DNA of 64,000 nucleotides from Antedon bifida (lineage: Eukaryota > Echinodermata > Crinoidea > Comatulida > Antedonidae). Made by a program: the position numbers and the translations under genes. A model generated the notes under the pieces. The model did no database searches, had not been told where the DNA came from, and was given only the letters and a program-made list of their open reading frames with translations. Within the stretch, counting starts at the first letter, position 1. The number at the start of each line of letters is the position of its first letter. The stretch lies in NCBI GenBank assembly GCA_963402885.1, contig OY727101.1:13926417-13990416 (forward strand), in the 5' to 3' direction. Positions 1 through 28,409 of the stretch are shown here, piece after piece.

Positions 1-479
1 TTTTCAAATTCACCCATTTGTTTTTGGCGTTGCTGTTCTATTGTTAGTCAACAAAAACTATTGTTAGTTGAAAGGCTGGTTACATAACCATTACACCAAA
101 CTCACATATGCATGGTTAGTAAAATTAGCCTAATTACATGTAGCATTAAGACACAACAATTAAACTTAAAATTAAAATTTTTCGGGGAAATCTTACGTAG
201 AAGAAATTGACAGTAGGTAGGTATGCACTCTCGGAGTGCCATTCTAGTTTTTAATGTTATTGAAATCAGTTTACTTTATTCATGTATTTTAAAATGAAAT
301 GTAGTCTATTTTTCAATTTTATTATTTATTAAAGTATTAGCCAATTAATACCTTCTTTAGATATTATAAAAAAAGGCCTAGGAATCCTAGCCTATCCTAC
401 CTCTAGGCCTACCTTTCAATCTGAATCAAATCATCTTCTAAATTACAGTATGTATCATGCTAAAATATAAAATGTTCAC
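1..479 (-). other. QPCT intron 5 (partial)
   Basis: AT-rich non-coding DNA that follows the exon 5 donor on the minus strand. I see no further QPCT exon here (no histidine-containing C-terminal motif in any frame), so the next exon is beyond the edge. A small cluster of TAGGCCTA-type words lies near 375-415. Confidence 0.5.
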
Positions 480-16427
<15,948 letters not shown>

Positions 16428-16762
16428 TTTGTGATGCAGAAAAGTACTTAAAGGCTAAAAATTTGGAGACCAAATTATTGCTCTTCTCAACAACACAGTA
16501 CGCGAGTCGAGTGTCTGCTGGCCGGCTAGCTGTGAGACCGACAACATGTGTGACTGTTGTGTAATCCAAAACAACAAACGCCCCCACTCATTTGGTAATC
16601 AAAGATAACGCCCCCATTCGAGTAGTATTTCATTGACACAAAACGTAAACAACACGAAGAGCATCGTCGGTACACACACGTCGTTTGCCGCGGCCGATAC
16701 ATTTATCTGTAGAGGCCTAGCCTTACTAGATTGCCTAATGTAGTTTACGACCTTCTTTCACA
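16428..16762. promoter_or_regulatory. Probable bidirectional promoter QPCT (left) / NRDE2 (right)
   Basis: A 335-bp gap separates the start of QPCT exon 1a (minus) and the NRDE2 ATG (plus). The DNA is richer in GC and CpG than its surroundings (for example CGTCGTTTGCCGCGGCCG near 16680) and has no obvious TATA box, as is usual for housekeeping head-to-head pairs. The call rests on gene arrangement and base composition. Confidence 0.6.
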
Positions 16763-19700
16763 ATGTTTCCAAGCGCTATTAATATACAAACAATAAATAA
16801 AGTAGGCCTAGATGAAAAACAAAGTGGAAAAGATGAGGGTAAGCTGATTATTTATAGCTAGGCCTAGGTAGGTAGGCTAGCCTCTACTAGGCCTAGCTAG
16901 TATAGGCTAGGCGTACTTTCTCGACACAGTCAACTCAATATGATATGCCTAGTAGTAGGCTGCCACCTAGTACTGTCTGTGAGAGTGTACTAGTACTAGT
17001 ATGTCTATTTATGAGGAACTACTACTAGGCTAGTACTACGTACTACTACTAACTAAAGGGAAGAGGGCTAGGGAATCGCTCTGCTGAATACTATAAATCC
17101 TTGCGCAATTTCAAATTGAAACTATGCCTACCTAGGCCTAAATTATTTTATATTTATAACTAACATTTTATTCCGTTAAGTTATTATTATAATGAATAAT
17201 TATTACACTTGCATTATTTATCAATGTAGGCCTAGGATATAATGATCATTAAATTTATCGAGCTTTGGGTAATAATACTGAAAAGTACTTTACGTAGTTT
17301 TTAATTTTCTGCGAAAATTATTGAGTACTCCTATTTTATTTATAAATATATATAATAACAATAAATCCAAAGGCAAATTACTAAAAAAAATGACAATGCT
17401 GTGGGTATCAGTGGCTGGATCTCAATGGAGATACAAAAAGAAGCGAAAAGCTAAATCAAAACGATAAAGTAAAACAGCCAGAAAAGTTAGCAGAGCCTTC
17501 GGGCCCTTCATCAGTGCAAGTCTATATATATATATAAATAACACTAGTAACTTACATTTATTTTTTAGATTGAGATCACAAATTTTATTTCATTCTCTCT
17601 CTGTACAAAAGATGTGAACTAAACTGTAATTGTTTGTTTTCTAGAAAGTTCAAGATGGCTGATAAATGAAAGTTTTCCCGCCACTTCCAAGGACAAGCAA
17701 TCAAGCAAAGTTTACCAGTCATTAGAAAAGAGTCAGTCAGACACGGTGCAGATACCTGCAACAAAGAGGAAGAAGGATAAGCATCATGATGAAAGAGCAA
17801 TCAAACAAAGGAAAGATTCGCAACATTCACAGAAAAATGATCGATTGAGGGATGGAAAAAAAGGACATAAGAAGAAGAAGAAACATAAACATGATAGTGA
17901 TGAAGATTACAGGAAAAGAGATAGAGATGATAGACAGAAGAGTAAATCTAAACATCCAGTCAGATCTAAAAAATCCACTTCAAGTAAATATGAAGATGAG
18001 TCGAGGTATGATGAATGTGAACATTAATTAGAAAATTCTACTACTGTATATAAAGCTCTGTCTATACTATCAAACTTTGAAATGTGAAAACAAAATGTGA
18101 CGTGCCAATATCTGGACATGTCATACTACTGTACTACCATATTTGGGCATATCACTACCATACTTGGGCACGTCACACTAGTTTGATAGTGTAGTTATAC
18201 AATAGAACTACTATTAAAGACCCAACAAAGTGTCCCTTTATTAGAGGTAGCTCCTGAATAAAGTTGACCCTAGTGTTAAAACATAATTGCCCCATTACAG
18301 AAAAAACAATTTAGGTGCTGCCTATAATAATTGTATTGTGTTAATAGGAATCATTAAAAGTTTTTAATTAGTGATAAAAAACAAAATTAATTAACAAAAT
18401 ATATGTATAAAATAATACTTTACATCATTTCAATTTCTCCTCATGTGTCCATTGTGATATATATCACATGAATATGATAATTAATTATGCATTATTGATT
18501 TGTGTTTTCTGAATATGATAATTAATTATGCGCTATTGAATTGTGTTTTCTAGTATCCCAGCAATGGGATGTAAATGTGTGTGGATAGAAGATCTTGGGC
18601 CTAAGGCTTTGGACGCATGTTGCATAGACACAAAAGCCGATAAGAACAATCTATGTTTTGAATCTGTACATTTTTCTGACGCAGCATTTTATAAAAGACT
18701 GGGATCGTCGTGCCTCGGACTTGACCATAAGCAAGAAATAAATTGGTATAGTCATAAACAATCGAAAAAAAGTAAGAAGCAGAAGGTTGATGATGACCGC
18801 TACTATTCCAAGAAATCCGTGAAAGTCTTGATGAATGAAGAAGATTTAGTTGATCTTTCAGGAATTGGTCGCAATAAAAAATGTTTGATCAGAAACGAGA
18901 AACTACCTACTGATACTTTTATTCCGTTAGAAAATATTGCTGATGTTGAAAACTCGGAATCTGAAATAGGTTTTAATCGCAATGAAGTTGATCCGTTAAA
19001 AATTCATGATAAAGCTACTCAGTATTACCTCTTCGGTCAAACTCCCCATGCTGTCAACGATTCAAAGGAAGACGATAAAGAACCTGGGAGATTTGATTCA
19101 TGGGAAGGACTGATCACAAAACAGACAGAAGAATACAACAAAAAATTACGAGAAAATCCAAATGATGTTAAACTTTGGATGCGATTTGTTAAGTTTCAGG
19201 ATGAAATTGCGTTACGTGGACACAGTATTTATTTTAGTGGGGAAACCGATGATAAACGTCGGAAATTAAGTAGACTTGTTCTGGAGAAGAAGATTGCCAT
19301 TTTAGAACGAGCAATTGCGACAAACCCGTCATCTTTAGAATTAAAATTAGAGCATGTTGAACTCTGTATGGAAATATGGAATAGTAAAGAATTAAAGGAG
19401 CATTGGGACAAAATGATTTTTCAGCACCCAAATGATCCAGTGTTGTGGAATGCTTACTTAATGTTTGTTCAGTCACAATTTTCCACGTTCACCTTTAATA
19501 AGGTATTATCTGTTTATGGAAAATGTATTGGAAAGTTGGCTGCAATAATGGAAGGTCAGGTGTCCACGCATAAACCTTTACCAAACACTGACCTACATTT
19601 ATTAGGTGAATTATTGTTCATATTGTATTTCAGTAGTTGTGCTTGAATGTAGCCTAAATTCGTTGCACCTACTTTATATGTTTAATTCAAGTACTTCTAT

Positions 19701-22700
19701 CCAGATTATTTATCACATGGCATCTGCCATAAAAGTACAGATACATTAGGGTATCAAATGAACAAAATTGTACTGGAAAGGTTTAAATCTACAATTGAAA
19801 CATGCCCTGGGGTGGTTATCTTTTCTAATACTGTATCATATATACAGTAAATTAAGATTGATCCACATTTAAGATTCAGTTTTCCCTTCCTTAATTGTTT
19901 GTAAAGAAGGTTAAACAAAATCTTGCTCGGCCACTCATTAAGTAAAGAAAGTAAATTTGTTTATTTGTAGGTATATTCTGTCAGTTATGTGAGGTTATTC
20001 GTCAAAGTGGCTATACTGAAAAGGCTGTATGCTGTTACCAAGCAATGATAGAGTTTAATCTATTTGGATCCCAAGAACTTGATGCAACAACACCGCATAA
20101 TGAACAAGTAAGAGAGTTCGAGAAGCATTTACAAAAGGACCCACGACAGTCGCAAGGTTGAGCCATTAAAATGAGCCTGTTAAAAATGTTGACTGGCTCT
20201 CTAAAAATAAATTCTGGTGGTTCCTTGTTGGAGAGACATGCCCTGACAATAGTTACAATGACAGTTCTTGTCTCTCCCCAGTGCTCTTTGTATATACAGT
20301 GTTTCACTGAAACTACTTAATATCTTAAGACAAAGCAACCTTCCTTCTAGCCAAATGGGTAAACGAAAAATTACCACTATATTATAAACAAATATGAACC
20401 AAGACACCATGCTATAAACTAAATTCAAATGTCTATCTTTCCTTTTGCAGAGTGCATTTCTGGAGACATTTTGGGACAGTGAAGAACCAAAATTCGGTGA
20501 GAAAGGTGCTAATGGCTGGAACTCATGGATGAAAATGAAGCAAAAAGGAGGGTGGAAGCAAGTGCCATCTTCCACTGGTATGCATTTAATACATAGTTAT
20601 TTTTCCCCCTCCTTGTCAATATAGTGCCTTTGAAGCTCTAAGCTAATATGAAATATGTTCTTTATATATTGCTTCAAAACCTACAGTACGCTTTATTCTT
20701 TTAGAAGTAAGTGAGGTTGATGAAGAAATAGAGGATGACAAGATTCCAGAATCATGTGTTGATACCTGGCAAAGCTGGGTTTATCTGGAGACCGCTAGAG
20801 AGCAAAGACATTTTCTACCATGGAAACCTGATCCAGATAAAGATATAACAGAAGATGATTGTGAAGATCCAGAGAGAATGGTAGTCTTTGATGATGTCAG
20901 TCCATTTCTCTTTAAGATCAAGTCAGAAGAATTGCAGTACAAACTTCTTCTGAACCTTTTACGCTTCCTTGGGGTAACAGTCCCAACATTTGGATCGTCC
21001 AATGATTATGAAGTTTGTAGACATTCTATGTATGCGTTACAGCATACTGACCAAATATTTTTGAAGTCTAACTATTCCTTAACAGACCCAATAAACTATG
21101 ACTATAAACAGTTATCGGTAGGAGTCACCAACAACTGTTCTCCACTGGGTGTTGGATCGACATCTGAATCAAACCAGCTTACACCACCTAGAATAATTGG
21201 TTCATTTAAACAATTTGTCAGAAATGTCTTGGCTCAATCTTTACATCTTTTCACTTCCAACAAACGGACTACTCTGCTACTTATTTGGATCAAATTTGAA
21301 TACGAGCAGTTTGACCATGGTAGCATAAATGATGACAAATCAAAGAAGAAAGCTTTTAAACAGCATTGTAAGGATGTCAGAAAGTTTGCCAAATGTATTC
21401 TGAAGGAGGAGGTCAACAGAAATAACCTTTTACTCTGGGAAGCTTATGCCAAACTGGAGTGGAATCTTGGAAATGTGGAAGAAGCTCGACGAGTTATAGG
21501 AACTGCTCTTGGTATGAGTGGGCAGGTTATGTCTGGTCAAGAAGTCAGGAACTCTATACCAAGCTTAGTCGCATCTTATACATACTTGGAACTGGACTTG
21601 GATGCTAATGTAAGATCATTCATTACCAACAAGAAAGAAAAGATGAATAATGATGGAATTGATCGACTTCTTAAGGTATTGACATGGCTAGGTCAAGGTT
21701 CAGAAGTATTTTCAAACCCAGAATCTGATGAAACATCTGCTCTTGACATTTTGAAAGCAAGACGAGGATTTCAAACGAATTTGGATGCTAAAATGGAAAC
21801 ATACAAGAGTGCTTTGGTTTCCTCAGAGGAATCAGAAGATTTAGAATATTTTCTTGAGTATGTGTGTTGTTATGCGTGGTTCCAGTACATTACTGTTGGA
21901 TTACAAGCAGCCACTGTTGTCTTTGAAGAAAGCCTTTCTTTTCTAAAGATTCATTCTGCCAAGAAGAGAGAATTTGTTGACACTTATGTCGATTCATTCA
22001 CCACAACTCTACAAAAACATTATGAGGATATATTTCTAAATTATATAAAGCTTGTGATTTATCACATACTAAGAAACCCAACGCCATTGACAATGATTCG
22101 CACTATCATACAGAGGGGGCTTTTGGATTTTCCTCGCAGTGATGTATTCTTACAGCTGTTCATTTCGCTTGAGATGAAGTCATTGATTATCGGTAGAGTG
22201 CGAAGGTATTTTGATGGGAGTTTACAATCATCAGTTTCACCAGTGGTATGGCTTTATAGCATACAAGCTGAGATGACGAGAGACAACATGTTGGCTAAAT
22301 CAAGACAGGAGCTTGATACTGCAATATCAGGTAAGATTTATTAGGTCCACTTTTCAGATAAAGATTAAGGAGGTCTACTGAAACTTCAGGTAAGATTAAG
22401 GAGGTCTACTGCAACTTCAGATAACGATGAAGGAGGTCTACTGCAACCTCAGATAAAGATTAAGGAGGCCTACTGCAGCATCAGGTAAGAATAAGGTCTG
22501 CTGCAGCAGCAAGTAAGATTAAAGAGGTCTACTGGAACATCAGGTAAAGATTAAAGAGGTCGACTGGAACATCAGGTAAAGATTAAAGAGGTCTAGTGGA
22601 ACATCAGGTAAAGATTAAAAAGGTCTACTGGAACATCAGGTAAAGATTAAAGAGGTCTACTGGAATATCAGGTAAAGATTAAAGAGGTCTAGTGGAACAT

Positions 22701-23501
22701 TAGGTAGGATTAAGGAGGTCTGCTGCAACATCAGGTAAGATTAAGGAGTCTACTGAAACATCAGGTAAGATTAAGAAGGTGTACTGCAAATTTAGCTGTG
22801 GTCACGTCTAGAACAATTAATTTTGTGTATGTTGAATTTATATATATGCAATAAATCATCATTTTCATCTAGCCTTTATGCTTTTGTAATTGACTTATTT
22901 TAATAGCCCATCTAATAAATATTTTGGTTGTTTCTATTAATTTGTTTATTTTGTTTTCTATAGACATCAACACTGGAATAACACATAGAATACGTTCTTT
23001 ATTCATGAAGGCTGTTTCTGATCGGGCTACCAGACATAGTGTACTCATATGGAGAATGTTTATACAGTTTGAGGTATTATGCTACAATATACAAATTAAT
23101 CGTATTTCGTTTCTAAAAGTAGAAGTATACAGTACATAATACAGTAACAACTCTTTCATTTTTCTAAGGTTTGTCGTGGGGACATGAAAAAGGCCAAGTC
23201 ATTATTCTTTCGGGCTATACAGTGTTGTCCCTGGGCTAAGGTGTGTAATTTATCGATATGATTGTATTTGTTTTTTATATTGTATTCTTCCCTGAAACAT
23301 TTGAATCTAAAAAGCAAGCAATAGTATTTAAATTGATTTTAGTTTATTTACTTTTAATAGGTTCTGTATCTAGATGCTGTTCGATACTTTCCAGATGAAC
23401 TGCAAAACATCTTGGATATCTTAATGGAAAAAGATCTTCACATTAGAGTGCCAATTGAAGAAGTGGAACTCCTGATGAAAGTGGTGTCTTCAAACAAATA
23501 G
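16763..23501 (+). CDS. NRDE2: NRDE2, nuclear RNAi-defective 2 homologue, 1233 aa
   Basis: Nine exons: 16763-16838, 17645-18005, 18554-19605, 19971-20107, 20451-20577, 20705-22330, 22964-23073, 23169-23240 and 23361-23501. All are GT-AG with consistent phase. The human protein is a nuclear factor that binds the exosome helicase MTR4 and supports splicing of short GC-rich introns; worm NRDE-2 acts in nuclear RNAi (known). Visible here: SSRWLINESFP near the N-terminus; a Lys/Arg/His-rich region (residues about 50-135); CVWIEDLG and RYYSKKSVKVL in the region equivalent to the MTR4-binding segment; WMRFVKFQDE, LERAIATNPSS and further HAT-like helical repeats; FWDSEEPKFGEKGANGW; CEDPERMVVFDDV; ALGMSGQ; LYLDAVRYFPDELQ at the C-terminus. 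The length is close to the human protein. The start is supported by a short exon spliced in phase to the conserved N-terminus. Confidence 0.95.
18054..18195. mobile_element. Palindromic MITE, AGCTCTG family, copy 3, in NRDE2 intron 2
   Basis: It begins AGCTCTGTCTATACTATCAA directly after TAA and ends AGTTTGATAGTGTAG. The centre has diverged (TGGACATGTCATACTACTG). It starts about 48 bp after the exon 2 donor. Confidence 0.75.
22326..22790 (+). repeat. Minisatellite of ~32 bp in NRDE2 intron 6, made of splice-donor-like units
   Basis: About 15 units, typical unit CAGGTAAAGATTAAAGAGGT followed by CTACTGGAACAT. The first unit includes the real exon 6 donor, TCAG|GTAAGA. About ten units keep CAGGTAAG or CAGGTAAAG intact. 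Units in the middle (about 22550-22690) are nearly identical, so expansion is recent. Confidence 0.9.
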
Positions 23502-23885
23502 GTTCTGTGAATTAGAGTACCAGTTGAAGAACTGAGAACTCCTGATGAAAGTGAAGTCTTCAAACAACTAGGTTCTAAACATTAGAGGAACTCCTGGTAA
23601 AAGTGAAGTCTTCAAACTTTGCTATTAATTTGAAAAAAATAAAACTCTTGATGAAAGTGAAGTCTTCAAACAACTTGGTTCTTCACATTAGAAGAACTCT
23701 CAATGAAAGTGAAGCCTTAAAAAACTATGTTATTCACATTAGAGGAACTCCTGATGAAAGTGGAGCATTCAAACAACTAGATTCTTCACATTACAAAACT
23801 CCTGGTAAAAGTGAAGTCTCCAAACAACTAGGTTATTCACATTAGAGGAACTCCAGATAAAAGTGAAGCCTTCAAACAACTTCAT
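23440..23885 (+). repeat. Tandem repeat derived from the last NRDE2 coding exon
   Basis: Eight degenerate units of roughly 50-70 bp, with the core GAACTCCTGATGAAAGTGAA then GTCTTCAAACAACTAGGTTC and CACATTAGAG. The first unit is the coding end of NRDE2 itself, including the stop codon; the rest form the start of its 3'UTR. None of the later units keeps the NRDE2 frame usefully. Confidence 0.85.
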
Positions 23886-24113
23886 TCAATTAAAAAAGTT
23901 GATTTTATGTTATTTTGTGAACTTGAAAATTCGGATAAAACTGAAAAAGAAATATTGCTATACCAAAGTGAACATTATGAATTTAATAATCCTAATACTG
24001 TACTGTATATATTTATAAGATGTTTTATTCTTGTTATTGTCCAAAAATATACAGGAGTACTTTACTTCTTTAATATAAACAGTGTTGCTGCGTTATTTAT
24101 TTCTATTCTTCTC

Positions 24114-25310
24114 TTATTCAACACTATCTGCTGCAGCCTCATTCGTAGTCGTACTTAAAACCGAGCATATCGATGTGTTCGATATTGTACTTATAGAGTT
24201 ATAATCCTTCAGAAAGTTTTCCAAAGTTTCCAAGTTTTGGTTGAGATGTTCCATCGTTTCCTCAGCGTGTTTGATGTCAAAATCTTTATCTTGATGGCAA
24301 AATAAACCAATTTCGTCTTCTCTATTAATTTTTGGTTCATCGTCGCTCGTTGAGTCTTCTTCAAGTGTCTCCATTGCAGGCGGGATACGAAACGAAAACG
24401 GCATCCCTCCATAATCCATCGATGTACGTCGTACGACTCGTGGTTCGTTTGACTTCTGAAGCTTCGGAGCACCAGCTATTGATGATCGCCGTGCTTTTGG
24501 ATTCCATCCTGCTGGCCAACCAGGTGGAGCGGGTTCTTCTATTATAGATTCTTCAGATGATTCTTTTGATGCAATTAATCCCGTTGGCCGACTTCCATCA
24601 TCGTCGTCATCATTGCTGTCATTACTTTCAGGATTGTAATGATATGATTGATATTCCATGTCTGATCCAGACGAACTCGATTCTGATTCCTCATAGAAAA
24701 GGGGAAACACATGGTATTTAGTTTCCTTTCCAGAATTATTTGTCAGAGAAATATTTCCCGTCATGTAATCAGTTGTGACAATGGAATGTCGTCTGGTTTC
24801 AGTTTTTACAAAGACCAAGTCTTTCTCTTCTGCTTCTGATACTCGTTTCAAAAGCAACGGGAATGCTTTCTTATAGTCTAAATCGAGAGTACTAAACGGT
24901 TTATCGCTCCATTCGTTGACATCTGAAACGGTCTGCTTTCCGAAGCTCAGAGCAAGTGGTCTTCTGATTGCTTGATGACAACCTTTTTTGATGGAAATGG
25001 GTGGCGGAAATCTGATAGTATAACCAGAGAACCAATCCACATCAAAGTCGCAATCAACTTTAACTGGTTTTTCTGACGCTGGTTTATTTCTTTCTCGTTC
25101 TGTTATTTCAAAATCGCGTTGTTTCCGTTTATGAATTACGTCCGAATTATTGAAACTTTCAGACTCAAAAAAATCTGTCAGAGGTTTTGTTTGCGCGACA
25201 TGGTTCTTCCGTTTTTGCTTCTCTCCAACAGGCAGCAGGCGAAGAGTAGAAAAGCCTACCACTTTTCGCTGTGGTTTTGTTAACACACCATCTGGTTTCC
25301 GTCTATACAT
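24114..25310 (-). CDS. Unknown intronless protein, 398 aa
   Basis: A single open frame. The Met at 25310 is chosen because an in-frame stop lies a few codons upstream and no other ATG intervenes. I do not recognise the family. Seen in it: a basic N-terminus (MYRRKPDGVLTKPQRKVVG); a Lys/Glu-rich stretch; a more ordered part around DVDWFSGYTIRFPPPISIKK and LDYKKAFPLLLKRVSEAEEK; a Ser-rich acidic stretch (ESESSSSGSD, then SNDSNDDDDDGSR); a Trp/Pro motif PPGWPAGWNP; an RRSS and an RRTS, possible basophilic kinase sites; and a Glu/Asn/Leu-rich heptad-like C-terminal segment (ETMEHLNQNLETLENFLKDY). There is no signal peptide or membrane segment. It is convergent with NRDE2, about 0.6 kb apart. The composition and uninterrupted length argue that it is a real, mostly disordered protein. 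Confidence 0.75.
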   Translation of the reverse strand: MYRRKPDGVLTKPQRKVVGFSTLRLLPVGEKQKRKNHVAQTKPLTDFFESESFNNSDVIHKRKQRDFEITERERNKPASEKPVKVDCDFDVDWFSGYTIRFPPPISIKKGCHQAIRRPLALSFGKQTVSDVNEWSDKPFSTLDLDYKKAFPLLLKRVSEAEEKDLVFVKTETRRHSIVTTDYMTGNISLTNNSGKETKYHVFPLFYEESESSSSGSDMEYQSYHYNPESNDSNDDDDDGSRPTGLIASKESSEESIIEEPAPPGWPAGWNPKARRSSIAGAPKLQKSNEPRVVRRTSMDYGGMPFSFRIPPAMETLEEDSTSDDEPKINREDEIGLFCHQDKDFDIKHAEETMEHLNQNLETLENFLKDYNSISTISNTSICSVLSTTTNEAAADSVE

Positions 25311-25344
25311 TAGATTTGACAATAAAAACCTACATAATAATTAT

Positions 25345-25944
25345 GTGACCATCTCTTGAATGTGATGTTTACAGTACAAAAGAGATGTAACCATAACGAC
25401 GCGATACTAAAATACGCAACGCGGATCGTACGTTGTATGCGCGACGCATAGTTCTGTTAGGAGAGATCAGAGAGAGAAGTATTCAAAGCTTTTAACATGA
25501 GTGGCTTTCCGACTGTTAGAATGTACTCAAGGAATAAAGAATTATCAATTACATTTACTAAAACAATTTTGCCTTTTAACTTGCTTTTTCTAAGAGGTAT
25601 ATCTGAAAGTAACAGAGTAGTGTGTGTATATTAACAGTTAAGTCTGAGTGTACAGTGTGTAGGGAGGCGATTTAGACTTGACCTACAAAATAACGAGAAG
25701 TGCGTGAATAGATATAAATAAAATAAAGGTCAACAGTTATATTGAATATATTATTCAAATTGAAAGAAACGAAGAAACAACCCCAGAATGCTTTTTCCTC
25801 GAATTCGATTGATCTTTAAATTAGAGAATAATTATTATAAAGCCTGAAAATATTAATATGATTTTTTAAAATAACATTTATATGGCGCCCTCTTCCGTAA
25901 GTTTCTCAAGCAGCAGCAGACGACGGGAACAATAGTAGACTAAA
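25345..25944. promoter_or_regulatory. Intergenic region with candidate divergent promoters and a candidate 5'UTR exon
   Basis: CpG-containing DNA at about 25390-25450 lies just upstream of the minus-strand unknown gene. On the plus strand, 25880-25944 (GGCGCCCTCTTCCG through AATAGTAGACTAAA) ends at a strong GTAAGT donor and could be a non-coding first exon of the CH-SAM gene. Transcript data would be needed to connect it. Confidence 0.35.
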
Positions 25945-26163
25945 GTAAGTTCTAAACACATTTAAGTATGCTTAACTATTAGTTTCCGTTTTATGTCTAT
26001 TTATGATCTAATTTATTATACAGAACATAGTATCTTTAGCATCCTTCGATTTATTTTATCCATGTAAGAATTTAAAGGTAAACAATTTTGTTAGCCCAGT
26101 CTGCACTTGGAATTGGTGCCAGGGACATGTAGGCCTAGTAAGTAGGAAACTTCTCCTAGACCT

Positions 26164-26540
26164 CAGGCCCGTAGCCAGGGGGGGGGGGGGGGGTTTATGG
26201 TTCGGGCGAACCCCCCCCCCCCTTTACAGCGAACCCCCCTTTACAGCGAACCCCCCTTAACCGACTGCGAACCCCCATCCCCGACATGCCCAATACCTCA
26301 CCCTCATCTCCGAAAATCGTCCAAATACGTGCCCCACAGTACAAAAAGTTGTTCGTAAATTGAAAAATTCGTAAACTCGTTCGGAATAACTCATACAGTA
26401 CCTTCTTCCCTGTATGAGCGTACTTCGAGCGATACGTGTCTGTAAAGTTCTAAGAGTTGCAAATGAATTGCCGATTTGAATTGCCGACCCAAATACTTAG
26501 TGTCCGAACCCCCCCTTGACAGATCCTGGCTACGGCCCTG
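26164..26540. mobile_element. Non-autonomous DNA transposon, CAGGGCCGTAGCCAGG termini
   Basis: The left end is CAGGCCCGTAGCCAGG and the right end, read on the other strand, is CAGGGCCGTAGCCAGGAT. GACCT is repeated on both flanks. The interior is largely runs of G and C (a long G run at 26178-26192) with repeats of GCGAACCCCCCTTTACA. No coding sequence. The homopolymer may be an assembly-sensitive spot. Confidence 0.7.
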
Positions 26541-28409
26541 GACCTAGTTATGGTAGCCTACACGCTTCCTGGAAGAGCATAGCAGTTGTTGCTATTGTAC
26601 TATTATTAGCAGTATAAAGTAAAACCTGAAGTGATGCTTTGACAGATAAATTTCAATGCCATCCATCAATAAATGAAATCAATGACTTGTTATACATAAG
26701 TTTAAAAGAGAGAATATGAAATATCACGTGTTTCATGAGTTGTTCTCTTGTAGAAGCAAGTTAAATAGGATAGTTACCTTATAAGCAACACCAACGTTTC
26801 ATTTCATTCGTTCAAAGAATGAGTACAGGCTACTACACTACTAATAACAAAGCAGACTAGACCATGCACAATCCAATGTTTTGATTGCGGTAACCTATTT
26901 TATTTGTATTTGTGGTTTTTGTTTAAATAGCCATCAGCTATGATCAATAGATATTTTTTGTACATAATCCCATTACACTTTTTGTACATTGCTGTTAGTT
27001 GGAACCACAACCACTTAATTTAAAAAAGGTTAATTATTCATTCATTCCTAACCTAACAACAATAACCTCAGAGTTTCTTGGAAATGTTCAGTCACATTTA
27101 AACAAAAGGAATGAACCAAAGGAATACAAAGCACTATTGTCAAAGCATTTTAATCCAGGAGGTAGGATCTGGGGATGATTACAGAGGTATCATTTAATGG
27201 ACTTTACATAAGATAATGCATACAGATACAAACTGTAAGATCAAATCTTTGAATTGCATTCAACAAATCATTTTTGTTTCAACACCTGCATAACAAATTA
27301 ATTACCTAGTGTAAATGTATATTGGAAAACTTTGAATTCAGGGAATATATGATTTATATAGGAGGAGCCTACACAAGATATTTCCTACAAAGTTTCATAT
27401 CTAACAATGATAAATCCAACAAATGTTAAACAAAGTAAAACAAAAAGGTGTATCAGAAAACTAATTATCTAAATATGTAGGTAATAATAGGAGATATCTA
27501 TTATTCATAAGACTACTAAAGAGCCAACACACTGTACCTATAAATTATGTATTTAAACCATGTAGAACAAACAGAGTTAAAGGTATATTATAAAGCTAAT
27601 TATTAAAGTTTTTAATTCTAGCAACATCTGGGTGCCTATTGGCAGGTGAATACAACCTCACACAAATCAGTCACAGGTTGAATCTGGTTGTTGTCAACCT
27701 GTTAATTATTTTAGTCTACTACGTTTCATCCATGAATGAATAGCCGCCTAATTCATTTGCTTTTGTTTTTTAATCTGTATTATGAGGTATTGTGTCGAGA
27801 ATAAAGGCTCCATTTAAAACATTGTACCCATTGGGCTTCTTTTGTTAAACTTTGTTTTCTATTGGTGTTTGAAAAAAAGTGTGGGAGGGCTTAAACTCTT
27901 TTGGATCTTTCACCAATTACTTTGTATAGTTTTATTTTATACAGTGGTAATGGTAGTTCTGGTAATGGTAGATCTGTGCATATCTGTAAGACTTGGTATT
28001 AGGACATACAGCACTGGAATATTTCAAAAGCAGGAATAGTACATCATTGTACGATGTACTGGGATTATTTAAACATACAAAAGCACTGGAATTATTAAGG
28101 CACCAGCTTAGAATTTAACTTGGATATCTTACTATAGAAAGACCGTAAACTTTTTGTAAACGATTGATTGCATAAAACAAGTTACGCTCGAGCGATTGTC
28201 AACAGACTTTTATAAAGTGTATATATTTAACATAATAGAAACTCTCTATTCATGAACCGTCTTTTTTGAAGGTTCAAATGTAGTGTTTGTATTTACTGAA
28301 CGTTCTTCGTAGAAACAACAAGGTGAAAACTTCTTTGATGTCGGAGCATATGTTTCAATTAGATCAATAATGATTGTAATTAGCTAGTCGATCTCAACAA
28401 CAGTTAACA
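26541..28409. other. Upstream region / 5' intron of the CH-SAM gene, little recognisable content
   Basis: AT-rich DNA without a convincing exon. A TATA-like TTTTATAAAG at about 28209 lies some 200 bp upstream of the ATG at 28410 and could serve a promoter there. Otherwise I see nothing. Confidence 0.4.
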
